Origin: Planctomycetota bacterium
GTDB lineage: Bacteria > Planctomycetota > UBA1135 > GCA-002686595
NCBI GenBank assembly: GCA_029259635.1
Contig: JAJDEU010000035.1
Span: 24,940-88,939, forward strand
Length of the DNA: 64,000 nucleotides
Reading direction: 5' to 3'
Of this stretch, positions 20,513-29,166 are shown one piece after another. Position 1 is the first letter of the stretch, and every line of letters begins with the position of its first letter. The position numbers were made by a program, and so were the translations under genes. The notes under the pieces are model-generated. The model worked only from the letters and a program-made list of their open reading frames with translations. It had not been told where the DNA came from and searched no databases.

Positions 20513-20689
20513 AAGGTGGGAATCAGAAGCGCGGGATGCACGGAGGACGGGCGGCGCGCCGGTGGGCGATGGCCGCGAGTCGCGGCCGATTCGGACCAGG
20601 ATACGCGGGCCGCGAACGGGATCCAGAAGCGCGGCCCGGAAGTCTCCGAACTCCTTGAGTTCCGATTGGCTGGGGCGGGCTAAGCGGCA

Positions 20690-20710
20690 GAGACCGGGGG
20701 CAGCGGTCTC
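20690..20710 (-). terminator. Possible terminator hairpin after the sulfatase-like gene
   Basis: GAGACC (20690-20695) pairs with GGTCTC (20705-20710) around a 9-base loop, directly abutting the stop codon of the minus-strand gene at 20711. There is no clear T run, so its role as terminator is weakly supported. Confidence 0.35.
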
Positions 20711-22138
20711 CTACTCCACGTAGCCGAGGTCGCGAAGCTCCGCTTTCGTCTCCTCGGAAACCTTGGCGCCCCGGACCCTGCGCCGGTCGAACACTCGCCG
20801 ATAGGCATCCAGCTCGTCTTTGAACCGCTTCAGCTCGGCCGGCGGCGGGTTCTCGATCAGGTTCTCGAGCTCCAGCGGATCCGCGGTGAGGTCGTAGAAC
20901 TCTTCGCCCGCCCTGCTGTCAAAGATGTACTTGTAGCGGAGGTCGTAGACCGTGCGCATCTCCTCGGGAGTCGGCTCCGAACCCTCCTTCTGAGAGACGA
21001 CCGGCTTGCGCTGGGCGTAGGCCGTTCGATCCCGATCGGGTTGCTCGTCGCCGGTGATCAGCGGGACGAGCGAGCGCCCTTGCGTCTTGCCCAGCGGCGC
21101 GGCCGCAAGCTCGGCGATTGTCGGAAGGATGTCGACGTGTCGGGCGAGGCTCTCGATGCGGACGCCGGAACCAAAACCACGGGTACTGTGAAGGAGCAGC
21201 GGGACATGAAGCTGCTCTCGGAACAAGCGCAGACCGTGCCCTTTGTAGTTGTGTGAGAAGAGCCCTTCCCCGTGGTCGGCCGTGATGATCCAGAGCGAAT
21301 CGCCTGACTTTTTGGATTCTTGAAATGTCCGGAAGAAGCGCTGCAGCTCGTTGTCGACGAGGACGATGCGCTTGTTGTAGCTGTCGATCCCGCGCACTCG
21401 TTGTTCTTCGGTGCTGCCACTCCCAGTGCTCATGCCGTGCTCTTCGCGAAGAAACTCCTGCATCTGTCCGATCGAGAGTTCGGAAGCCACCTCGATGTCC
21501 TTCAGCCGGATTCGGTCTTCCTGTCGGACCGTACTCCACTCGTGCACGTCGAAGAGGTGCACCCAAACGAACAGTGGCTTTCGATCCTTCTGCTCTGAAA
21601 TCCAGCGCTGGGCTCGATCCAGAGTGTCGTCGGCCGGTCGGTAGATGCTGGCTCCGCGTTGGAAGGCGTCGAAGTGATCGAAGCCGAACTGCAAGCCCTC
21701 GAGGAATCCGACGCTCGAGAAGGCGGCGGTGCGATAGCCGCGCCCCTGAAGAACGCTCGCGATCGTGTCGACCTTGCGTCCGAAGGGCTGTCCGTTTTCG
21801 CGCGCTCCGTGCTGATCGGGATAGAGCGCGGTGAACAGGGACGCGTGAGCCGGTGTCGTGTGAGCGGCCGAGCTGTAGGCGTTGGTGAAGACGACGCTCT
21901 CTTCGGCGAGCTTGGAGAGGAAGGGCGTGGTCTGGGCGGGATAGCCGAGGAACTCGGTGTGGTCCGCGCGCAGGGTGTCGATCGTGACGAGGAAGATGTG
22001 GTCGGGGGCGGCGGTCTCTTCCGAGCTGCAGCCAACCAGCGTGCCGACGCAAATAGCCAGCGAGACGATGAGGAGCGGGCTCCTTCGGTCGGCCGGTCGA
22101 GAGGGAGGGCCGGTGGAGGTTCGATTCGGTGGGGTCAT
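20711..22138 (-). CDS. Sulfatase-fold lipoprotein lacking the formylglycine motif
   Basis: 475 residues of the alkaline-phosphatase superfamily (PF00884 type). A lipoprotein signal ends at TLVGC. Metal-site motifs are VTIDTLRADH near the N-terminus and ITADHGEG in the second half. At the nucleophile position the sequence is AHTTPAHASLFTALYP: Thr replaces the Cys/Ser of sulfatase C/S-x-P-x-R and the Arg is His. It therefore cannot be matured to formylglycine and is more likely a phospho-transferase, phosphodiesterase or other hydrolase using Thr. The C-terminus ends in LRDLGYVE, as in the other members in this window. It lies downstream of the fadI-fadJ pair on the same strand; a functional link is not evident. 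Confidence 0.85.
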   Translation of the reverse strand: MTPPNRTSTGPPSRPADRRSPLLIVSLAICVGTLVGCSSEETAAPDHIFLVTIDTLRADHTEFLGYPAQTTPFLSKLAEESVVFTNAYSSAAHTTPAHASLFTALYPDQHGARENGQPFGRKVDTIASVLQGRGYRTAAFSSVGFLEGLQFGFDHFDAFQRGASIYRPADDTLDRAQRWISEQKDRKPLFVWVHLFDVHEWSTVRQEDRIRLKDIEVASELSIGQMQEFLREEHGMSTGSGSTEEQRVRGIDSYNKRIVLVDNELQRFFRTFQESKKSGDSLWIITADHGEGLFSHNYKGHGLRLFREQLHVPLLLHSTRGFGSGVRIESLARHVDILPTIAELAAAPLGKTQGRSLVPLITGDEQPDRDRTAYAQRKPVVSQKEGSEPTPEEMRTVYDLRYKYIFDSRAGEEFYDLTADPLELENLIENPPPAELKRFKDELDAYRRVFDRRRVRGAKVSEETKAELRDLGYVE

Positions 22139-22256
22139 GGGAGCGGAGCGCCGCGATGGCGATCCGAAGCCAGCGGAGGAGCTAGCGGAATGGACACAGA
22201 CTAGTGTCGCTGCAGGACTCCCGGCACGCGAAGTTGAGCTCTTTTATCACGGGCCG

Positions 22257-24476
22257 CTATGACGAAGCGAGCGGACCGTGAGGCGAGAAGCGCTCGGCTC
22301 CACCCGTGCGTTCGGCAACGGCCGGTGAGCGCGCGAGTTCCTCGAGACGCTTTCGAACGTCGGCCAGGCCGCGGGCTTCCGCGTAGCTCCAGAGTCCGCC
22401 CCGGAAGGGCGCGAAGCCCATGCCGAAGACGGTGGCGAGGTCGAGCTCGCCGCGCGTGGCGACGACGTCCTCTTCCAAGCAACGCGCGGCTTCGGCGAGC
22501 ATCGCCAGAACACAGCGATCGATCATTTCGTGAGCGGCGAGGTGTGCGTCGGGACGTTTGCCGCCAGTGGGCCTCGAGAAGCGCGGATTGCGATCGCCCT
22601 TGACGAGTCGATCGCGCTTGCCCGGATTCCACAGGTAGATGCCGCGCCCGGTCTTCTTGCCGAGCTCGCCGGCTTCGATCAACGCGCTCAGCGAATCGCT
22701 CTTCGTCATGCGCTCGCCATAGGCGGCCTGCAGGGAGTCCGCGGCATGCGCGGCGATGTCGAGCCCGACTTCGTCGAGCAGCTCGAACGGTCCCATCGGC
22801 ATTCCGAAGTCGAGCAGCGCCTCGTCTACGGCGACGGGATCGGCGCCGCCTTCCCACAAGCGCAGGGCTTCGTCGAGGTAGGGGCCGAGCAGCCGGTTGA
22901 CCAAGAAGCCCGCGACGTCTTTCACAACGACGGGAGTCTTGCCGATCGCGAGCGCGAGCCGCGCCGTGCGAGCGACGACATCGTCCGACGTCGCCTCGCC
23001 TCGCACAATCTCGATCAGCGGCATGCGCCGAACGGGATTGAAGAAGTGCATGCCGACGACGCGCTCCGGATGAGGCACGCCCTCTGCGATCGCAGTGACG
23101 GACAGCGACGAGGTGTTCGTCGCGAGGATCGCGTCCTCGGCGACGGCGCTCGCCAGCTCGCCGAGCACGGCTTGCTTGATCGCGAGCTTTTCCGCCACAG
23201 CCTCGATGACCAGCTCGCAGCGGCTAAAGCCTACGGGCTCGGTTGTAAACTCCAGACGGTCGATGGCGGCAACGGCCTCGTGCTTCTTGATCCGCCGCTT
23301 CTTCTTGAGCTTGTCGATCTGTACGCGGTGACCGTAGACCGACGCGTCCACGGCGGCCTGGTCGAGGTCGCGAAGCCGCGTCGCGACACCTTTCTCGGCG
23401 AAGAGACTGGCAATCCCACCGCCCATGACTCCGGCGCCGATGACTCCCGCACGACCGATCCCGGCCGCTCGTTCGCCCGAGGGCAGCTGGGCGAGCTTCT
23501 TCGCCTCTTCGGACCGTCCGAACAGCCCGACGAGGCTCTTGGTGATCGACCCGGTGATCAGCGGCGTGACGCGCTCGGCTTCCTCCAGAAGTCCGGCGTC
23601 CATCGAGAGCTTCGGCGCGCGCACCACCATCGCGAGCGCCGCAAAGGGCGCGGGATATTGTCCGCGCGTCTCGCGTCGCACGCTCTTCTCCGCTTGGCTC
23701 TTGATGATGTTTATGGCCAGCGGATTGCGATCGATCAACCAGCGCCAAATGCCGCGATCGGCGCGTCGGCACTTCATGCGGCCAAGGGCGATATCACTCG
23801 CGATGCGCAACAAGTATTCGGGGTGCGTCAGGCGATCGACCATGCCGAGCTTCTTCGCCGCGCTCGGCTTGAACAGTCGGCCGGTGAGAATGGCGTTCAG
23901 AGCGCGCGGTACTCCGATGCGGCGCGGCAATCTCTGCGTTCCGCCCCAACCCGGAATGATGCCGAGCTTAACTTCGGGCAAGCCGATGCGCGAAGCCGGG
24001 TCGTCCGCGAGCACGATGCGATCGCAGGCCAGCGAAAGCTCGTAAGCGCCGCCGGGAACCGGACCGCCGACCGCGGCGACCGTGAGGAGCCGTCCGCCAC
24101 CGTGACGACTGAGCTTGGCGATGCGCTCGAAGGCGAGCTGGCCAAAGCGAATGAGCGCCAGCGCTTGGTCGTTGTCATCCACCGCTTCGATCGCTTTGAC
24201 ATCGGCGCCGACGGCGAAGTTGAGCGGCTCGCGTCCGGTGATGACCAAGGCGCGCAGACGCTCGTCCCGTTCGATCTCGTCCAACGCGGAAACCAAGTCG
24301 CGCATCAGAGCCATGTCGAGCACGGCCTTCTTGCGATGCGGCGGGTCGAGCACCAAGACCGCGAGGCCTTGCTCGGGGTGATCGATTCGAATGCAGGTGC
24401 CCGCAAGAGGTGCGTCGTCGGGCATGTGAAGGTCGGGGAGTTCCATAGACTTCTCGCGATCGATATCCGTACTCAT
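22257..24476 (-). CDS. fadJ: Multifunctional fatty-acid oxidation enzyme: enoyl-CoA hydratase / 3-hydroxyacyl-CoA dehydrogenase
   Basis: 739 residues. Residues about 30-220 are the crotonase hydratase domain with the oxyanion-hole region NFAVGADVKAIE and catalytic EVKLGIIPGWGGTQRLP. Residues about 310-490 are the NAD-binding domain (GVIGAGVMGGGIASLFAEKG), followed by ATNTSSLSVTAIAE and HFFNPVRRMPLIEIV with the catalytic His, then two C-terminal dehydrogenase domains, the last ending FGMGFAPFRGGLWSYAE. It performs steps 2 and 3 of beta-oxidation. The ATG at 24476 overlaps the stop of the thiolase gene (ATGA), so the two are coupled. Confidence 0.93.
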   Translation of the reverse strand: MSTDIDREKSMELPDLHMPDDAPLAGTCIRIDHPEQGLAVLVLDPPHRKKAVLDMALMRDLVSALDEIERDERLRALVITGREPLNFAVGADVKAIEAVDDNDQALALIRFGQLAFERIAKLSRHGGGRLLTVAAVGGPVPGGAYELSLACDRIVLADDPASRIGLPEVKLGIIPGWGGTQRLPRRIGVPRALNAILTGRLFKPSAAKKLGMVDRLTHPEYLLRIASDIALGRMKCRRADRGIWRWLIDRNPLAINIIKSQAEKSVRRETRGQYPAPFAALAMVVRAPKLSMDAGLLEEAERVTPLITGSITKSLVGLFGRSEEAKKLAQLPSGERAAGIGRAGVIGAGVMGGGIASLFAEKGVATRLRDLDQAAVDASVYGHRVQIDKLKKKRRIKKHEAVAAIDRLEFTTEPVGFSRCELVIEAVAEKLAIKQAVLGELASAVAEDAILATNTSSLSVTAIAEGVPHPERVVGMHFFNPVRRMPLIEIVRGEATSDDVVARTARLALAIGKTPVVVKDVAGFLVNRLLGPYLDEALRLWEGGADPVAVDEALLDFGMPMGPFELLDEVGLDIAAHAADSLQAAYGERMTKSDSLSALIEAGELGKKTGRGIYLWNPGKRDRLVKGDRNPRFSRPTGGKRPDAHLAAHEMIDRCVLAMLAEAARCLEEDVVATRGELDLATVFGMGFAPFRGGLWSYAEARGLADVRKRLEELARSPAVAERTGGAERFSPHGPLASS

Positions 24477-25783
24477 GCCGCCACCCGCTCGAGCACAACC
24501 GCTCCGCCTTGGCCGCCGCCGATACACAGGGTTGCGAGGCCGAGCTCTTGGTCCGAGACCTCGAGCTCGTGGGCGACGGTGAGGAGCAAGCGCGCGCCGG
24601 TGGCGCCGACCGGGTGGCCGAGTGCGATTGCGCCGCCGTTCTTGTTCATGCGCTCCGGCGAGACGTGGCCGAGCGCCTGGCTGCGGCCGAGCTTCTTCTG
24701 GGCGAACTCGTCGCTGCTGAAGGCTCGCCGACAGGCGATCACCTGGGCGGCAAAGGCTTCGTTGATCTCGATGATGCCCATGTCGTCGAGTTCGCAGCCG
24801 GCGTGCTCGAGTGCTTGCGCGGAGGAGTAGACCGGGCCGAGGCCCATGCGCGCCGGATCGCAGCCCGTCCAAGCCCAGGAGCGAATGGCGGCCAGCGGCT
24901 TGAGCCCGAGCTCGGCGGCGCGCTCTTCGGTGGTGATCAAGAGCGCAGTCGCGCCGTCGCTGATACCGCAGGCATTGCCGACAGTGACGACGCCATCGGG
25001 CTTGTCGAAGTACGGGCGCATGCGACCGAGCGCGGTCATCGATTGATTGTCGCGGATGCCATCATCGTGCAAGAGCGAGCCCTTCTTGCCGTTCTTTCCA
25101 AGCGGCATAAACGGCACGATTTCCCGTGCGAATCGCCCGGCGTCGCGCGCCTTCTTGGCGCGTTGATGGCTCTCGAGCGCGAAGGCGTCGACCTCTTCGC
25201 GCGAGATGCCATAGTCGCGCACCAGTCGCTCGGCGGTCTTGCCCATGATCATTCCGTTGGTCGGATCGGTCAGACCTTCGATAAGAGCGATGCGCGGCGC
25301 GAGCATGGCCGGCCGCCAGCTCCCGATGGCACTGAGTTTCTGTCCGAGGCTGCGCGCGCCCGCGAGCTTGCCGAAAAAGCGCGTCGCGCGTTGATTGAAG
25401 TGCAGCGGGTAGGCGCTCATGGCTTCCGCGCCCACGCACATAAAGAGATCGCCGTTTCCGGCGTGAATTCGAGTGGCCGCTTCGGTGACGGCTTGCATTC
25501 CGCTCGCGCAGTTGCGTCCGACCGTGTAGCCGGGTACGGACTCGGGGACGCCGGCGCGCAGTCCGACGACGCGGCCGATGTTCGCTTGGTCGTGGGGCGG
25601 GCCGACCGAGCCGACGATGACTTCGTCGAGCTCCGCCGGGTCGATACCCGTGCGTGCTAAGAGTTCGCGAGCTGCGCTGGCTCCGAGGTGACCGGTGTCT
25701 TCGGCGCCAAAGGCTCCGCCGGCTCGGACTTGGGGCAACCGCAATCCTGCGGCTAGAACGATTCGCTTCCCTCGAGAATCCAT
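24473..25783 (-). CDS. fadI: Acetyl-CoA C-acyltransferase (3-ketoacyl-CoA thiolase)
   Basis: 436 residues, the length of FadI-type thiolases. Catalytic nucleophile Cys in GRNCASGMQAVTEA near residue 90; His in GHPVGATGARLL and second Cys in LCIGGGQGGA near the C-terminus; NEAFAAQV also conserved. It cleaves 3-ketoacyl-CoA to acetyl-CoA and a shortened acyl-CoA. First gene of the fadI-fadJ operon. The upstream 570 bases are non-coding and carry an inverted repeat at 25848-25867 that could be a regulator site. Odd-chain substrates would deliver propionyl-CoA to the operon at 1492-7237. Confidence 0.93.
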   Translation of the reverse strand: MDSRGKRIVLAAGLRLPQVRAGGAFGAEDTGHLGASAARELLARTGIDPAELDEVIVGSVGPPHDQANIGRVVGLRAGVPESVPGYTVGRNCASGMQAVTEAATRIHAGNGDLFMCVGAEAMSAYPLHFNQRATRFFGKLAGARSLGQKLSAIGSWRPAMLAPRIALIEGLTDPTNGMIMGKTAERLVRDYGISREEVDAFALESHQRAKKARDAGRFAREIVPFMPLGKNGKKGSLLHDDGIRDNQSMTALGRMRPYFDKPDGVVTVGNACGISDGATALLITTEERAAELGLKPLAAIRSWAWTGCDPARMGLGPVYSSAQALEHAGCELDDMGIIEINEAFAAQVIACRRAFSSDEFAQKKLGRSQALGHVSPERMNKNGGAIALGHPVGATGARLLLTVAHELEVSDQELGLATLCIGGGQGGAVVLERVAA

Positions 25784-26353
25784 GGTTTACGTGAGGCTAG
25801 GGTGAGGGGGGGTGAGCTTCGGCCGCTCGGGTGAACGGCTCTTGATTCACAGTCTTGATTGACTGTGGGGCGGTCGGAGGCTTTCAAGCCCGAGCGCGAT
25901 CGGGCTTTGGATTTGCGCAATTGGCACCTTGCCGAAGCGGCGCTTGGAATTCAAAGACGGTCTCCGGGGCGCTCGCGCAGAGTCTTGCTGGAAAAGGTTG
26001 GCGGACAAGGGCGAACCTCGCTCTTGAAGCCGGCGATCTGAATTCGAGCGCGGAGGGGGACGGGAACGGGGAGTTTCGGCGGCATGCTTGGGATGGAGAA
26101 TCGCTGATCGGGGCCGGGCGACGGAGCCGGGTTCATCGACTCAACAGGGCAATCCCTATAGGACAGTGGCGAGGAGGGCGCGAGTGCTCGAGAGCGGCGG
26201 GCGGAGAATGTGCTTGCGGCGGGTCGCTCGGGATGGAACTGGCTGCTAAGTTTTTTGGCGCTTTGGTCGACATCTCCAGAGCCTAGGAGTGAGTGCAGCT
26301 GGATTCGGTGATCGCTAGAGAATGCGACTTCGAAGGCTGCGAGAGAACCAGCC
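25784..26353. other. Non-coding divergent region between fadI and the patatin gene
   Basis: 570 bases without a convincing gene. Reading frames open here on both strands have compositions unlike the neighbouring proteins and no recognisable motifs. The only clear structure is the inverted repeat at 25848-25867. Promoters for both divergent genes must lie here, but I cannot place -35/-10 boxes with confidence. Confidence 0.5.
25848..25867. promoter_or_regulatory. Inverted repeat upstream of fadI (candidate operator)
   Basis: CACAGTC and GACTGTG form perfect 7-base arms around TTGATT, about 65-84 bases upstream of the fadI start. The symmetry suits a dimeric transcription regulator of fatty-acid oxidation. 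No T run follows, so it is not a terminator. The binding protein is unknown. Confidence 0.4.
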
Positions 26354-27511
26354 TTGAATAGAGAAGACGCAACCGAACCCGCCCCGGTCCAACACAAGCG
26401 CCGCCTCAGCGACGTGGTGCTCAACCCGAATGGAGTCCCGAAGCGTCCGCGCACGGTGCTCGTGCTCGGTGGCGGGGGGATGCGCGGAATGGCGCACATC
26501 GGAGTGCTGCGCGCGTTGCGCAACCTGGGTATTCAGGTGGACGTGATCGTGGGCACCAGCATCGGATCACTTGTCGGCGCCATGGCCGCTGGCGGATTTA
26601 CCGTCGAGCAGATGGAAGAGCGAATCGCCGCGCTCCAAAAAGGTGACTACTTCAAGCTCAACTTCTTGAAGTTTTTGCTGAAGGGTGCGCGCGCTCCGAG
26701 CATGTATCGCGGAGATCGCTTTCGCGAGAAACTGAAAGAGCTGTTGCCGCCGATTGAGTTCGGCGAGAGCATCGTCCCGTTCTACTGCAATGCCGTCGAG
26801 TTGGAGTCCGGCGGAAGCGTCTACTGGGGCTCGCCAGGATCGCAAGACATCTCCATGGTCGACGCGGTCTACTCCTCCTGCGCGTTACCGGGCATCTTCG
26901 AACCGCACCAACGCGGGGACAAACACTATATGGACGGCGGCATCGTCGACGCCGTTCCACTGCGTTTCGCCAAAACGCTTAAGCCGGACCTGATCATCGC
27001 CGTCGATCTGTCGATTAAGGCGACCTTCACGGCGCCCAAGTACAAGGACCGTGTGCTGACGACGCTCTGGCGCGCGTTCGAGATCGCCGAAGAGGTTTTG
27101 GTTGAACACCAGCTGCACATGCACGCCGACTGGAACGTCGCGCTGATCCAACCCAAGGTCGGGCACCTCTCGCGCTTCGACTTCAACGATGTGCCCGAGA
27201 TTGTGAAGCTCGGCGAGACGGAGGCTGAGCGCGTGCTGACCTCGCATGCGGCGACCCGAAACTTGATTCAGCCGGAGGGCTTCGACGGTCTCTCCTGCCC
27301 GGTGACTCCCCGAGATTACGTGAGTATCCGGATCGACCGAGCGGCCTGTGTCGGCTGCGGACTGTGTGAGATGGTCTGTGAGACCGACGCTTTCCGGGCG
27401 GTGTCGGGAGAAAAAGCGACCGTGCGCAAGGTGCAAAATTACGAGTGCACGCGCGACCACGCCTGCGCTCGCAATTGCCCCACGAACGCGATCCATCTGG
27501 GCAATCTGTAG
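26354..27511 (+). CDS. Patatin-like phospholipase fused to a C-terminal dicluster ferredoxin domain
   Basis: 385 residues. Residues about 35-245 are a bacterial patatin/RssA-like lipase domain: the oxyanion loop GGGGMRGMAHIGVLRAL, nucleophile elbow GTSIGSLVGA and catalytic Asp in DGGIVDAVPL are all intact. The last 60 residues are ferredoxin-like: first motif CVGCGLCEMVC (C-x2-C-x2-C-x3-C), second motif CTRDHACARNCP, where Asp stands at the second Cys position (C-x2-D-x2-C-x3-C-P). TTG at 26354 with GAGAG upstream is the likely start. The fusion suggests a lipase whose activity or location is tied to redox state or an electron-transfer partner; that is inference. Confidence 0.88.
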   Translation: MNREDATEPAPVQHKRRLSDVVLNPNGVPKRPRTVLVLGGGGMRGMAHIGVLRALRNLGIQVDVIVGTSIGSLVGAMAAGGFTVEQMEERIAALQKGDYFKLNFLKFLLKGARAPSMYRGDRFREKLKELLPPIEFGESIVPFYCNAVELESGGSVYWGSPGSQDISMVDAVYSSCALPGIFEPHQRGDKHYMDGGIVDAVPLRFAKTLKPDLIIAVDLSIKATFTAPKYKDRVLTTLWRAFEIAEEVLVEHQLHMHADWNVALIQPKVGHLSRFDFNDVPEIVKLGETEAERVLTSHAATRNLIQPEGFDGLSCPVTPRDYVSIRIDRAACVGCGLCEMVCETDAFRAVSGEKATVRKVQNYECTRDHACARNCPTNAIHLGNL

Positions 27512-27598
27512 CGACTCTGGATTCGGCGCGGTTCGCTGAAGGAGAGAAGTGCCCGGCAACGCGCTGCATTGTGCCGCGCGGCTGGCTACCATCCGCCC

Positions 27599-28537
27599 GT
27601 GAGATCCGGCGCATGGACACAAGAGCGGCTCGTTCCGCTTCGAAAGAGCGGTCGAGTCGAGGGCGACTCCAGCCGCGCGACGCAGGCCTATACCCAGACC
27701 GAGCGTGTGGCGCTGACTCCCCGAGGAGTGGGGGGCATTCTCGACACGGCCTGGGAAATCTACTCCGAACGATTCCTGCAGTGCGTCGGGCTGACGCTCG
27801 CATTGACCTTACCGATGCGCGCGAGTCTGGTCGCGGTTCGCTACTCAGGCGTGGAGCGAACGACTCGACACTTTCTTGAGTTTGCCCTTGATCGCATGGC
27901 GCCTGTTCTCGTCGCCGTTCTGGTTGCCAATCTCGTTCGCGATTACGTCTATAGCCGCTCGACTTCGACCTGGGGCTCGGTGCGAGCCACCTTCGACCGA
28001 CTGCCCAGCCTCTTGGGAATCCTCGTCATTCTCGCCCTGGGGTTTTTCTGCCTCCCGTATACGTTGCTGTGCTTTCCGATCAGCCTCTATCTCTACTGGC
28101 AGCTCTCCATCGCCCCTGCGGTCTACGCCATCGAAGGCCGCTCTCTGATTCAAGTATTTCGACGCGGGGTTCGCCTGCTTCGTGGCTGGACGAGCTTTGG
28201 TCGCTTTCTCGGAATCGCGATCGTTCACTTCGTCATGTTTTTCGGCCTGGCTGGTTCGATGATCGCTTTGGATGATCCGACGATCCGCGCAGCCATTCTC
28301 GAGTTCACGGAAATCGATGGGCTGACGCTGGATCTTCTCGCGACCGTGCCGGCCTCGATTTTTATGGCCGTTTCTTCGGCCTTTCTCGCGATCGTTTTAT
28401 CGGTCTACTACTACGACATCCGCGCACGCCGCGAAGGCCTCGACCTGCACCTGCAGCTAGAGGAGATCGAGGCGGCGCATAGGGCGAGCGAACTGGAATC
28501 CGATTCACCGCCTGCCCGTTCGGGGAGTGTGCTTTGA
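27599..28537 (+). CDS. Multi-pass membrane protein of the MoxR-DUF58 cluster
   Basis: About 312 residues with roughly six hydrophobic segments and a charged N-terminal tail. The opening GGILDTAWEIYSERFLQC resembles the start of glycerophosphodiester-phosphodiesterase-type membrane domains, without any catalytic domain. The C-terminal tail is acidic and helical. The start is uncertain: GTG at 27599 is chosen, with TTG at 27569 as alternative; neither has a good ribosome site. The stop overlaps the next start (TTGA), placing it first in the MoxR/DUF58 operon. No enzymatic role can be assigned. Confidence 0.65.
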   Translation: MRSGAWTQERLVPLRKSGRVEGDSSRATQAYTQTERVALTPRGVGGILDTAWEIYSERFLQCVGLTLALTLPMRASLVAVRYSGVERTTRHFLEFALDRMAPVLVAVLVANLVRDYVYSRSTSTWGSVRATFDRLPSLLGILVILALGFFCLPYTLLCFPISLYLYWQLSIAPAVYAIEGRSLIQVFRRGVRLLRGWTSFGRFLGIAIVHFVMFFGLAGSMIALDDPTIRAAILEFTEIDGLTLDLLATVPASIFMAVSSAFLAIVLSVYYYDIRARREGLDLHLQLEEIEAAHRASELESDSPPARSGSVL

Positions 28538-29166
28538 TTCGCCAAGCCGCAGAGCAGCGCGATTCCACGGAGATCGACCGCGCTCTGGATCGTGTGTTTG
28601 CGCGGCCCGAGTTCGGTGAGGAGGAGCGCACTCTGTTCGACGAGTTTCTGGACTGGCTCTCCGAGTCGTTGGACCTCGACGTCGATCCCGGGACAGTGGG
28701 AGGAGCGCTCGACGGGGGGATGCGGATTGCGCTCGTACTCTTAGCCGTCGGGTTGCTCTGGCTGATCGTTCGCGCCGCTCGCGGCTACGTTCTACAGCGG
28801 ATGTCCCAACATTCCGACCGAGTCGCGGAGCGGTTGGCCGTGCACAAGCGCGTGCGCGAACTCTACGCGGGAGCGCTGCGCGCTCGCGAGGCCGGCGACT
28901 TTCGCCTCGCTGTGCGTTTGGGACTCTTCGCGTTGGTCACGGGGCTCGGAATGAACGGCGCGCTCGAGTATCGCGATGCCTGGACCTACCGCGAGATCCT
29001 GCGCAACGGCGCGCCAGACGAATCGATCTCCGAGCTTTTGGGCGGATTGGTGGAGGAGCTCGAAGCGAAGGAGTTCGGCGACGCGCGAGTCGCCCTCGAA
29101 GACCTCGATCGCTTGGAAGAGCTCTGCCAAGCCCACCTCTCCGAAGTCCTGGAGCTCTCCGCATGA
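28534..29166 (+). CDS. DUF4129-type membrane protein
   Basis: 210 residues. An N-terminal acidic region (WLSESLDLDVDPG) is followed by one transmembrane helix (about residues 65-82) and a cytoplasmic helical domain, with YAGALRAREAGDFRLAVRLGLFALV and YRDAWTYREIL typical of the DUF4129 family, which accompanies MoxR and DUF58 genes in many phyla. TTG start overlaps the previous stop and GGGGAG lies 6 bases upstream. The stop overlaps the next ATG. The function of the family is unknown; links to envelope assembly or complex maturation have been proposed. Confidence 0.75.
   Translation: MIRQAAEQRDSTEIDRALDRVFARPEFGEEERTLFDEFLDWLSESLDLDVDPGTVGGALDGGMRIALVLLAVGLLWLIVRAARGYVLQRMSQHSDRVAERLAVHKRVRELYAGALRAREAGDFRLAVRLGLFALVTGLGMNGALEYRDAWTYREILRNGAPDESISELLGGLVEELEAKEFGDARVALEDLDRLEELCQAHLSEVLELSA

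Noticed and set aside
22530..24830. Long open frame (766 codons) antisense to fadJ
   Set aside because: It mirrors the fadJ gene, which has complete domain motifs; high-GC codon bias on one strand opens the opposite frame. No motif in the antisense product.
24509..25660. Long plus-strand open frame opposite the thiolase gene
   Set aside because: Shadow of fadI, whose catalytic Cys and His motifs are complete on the minus strand.
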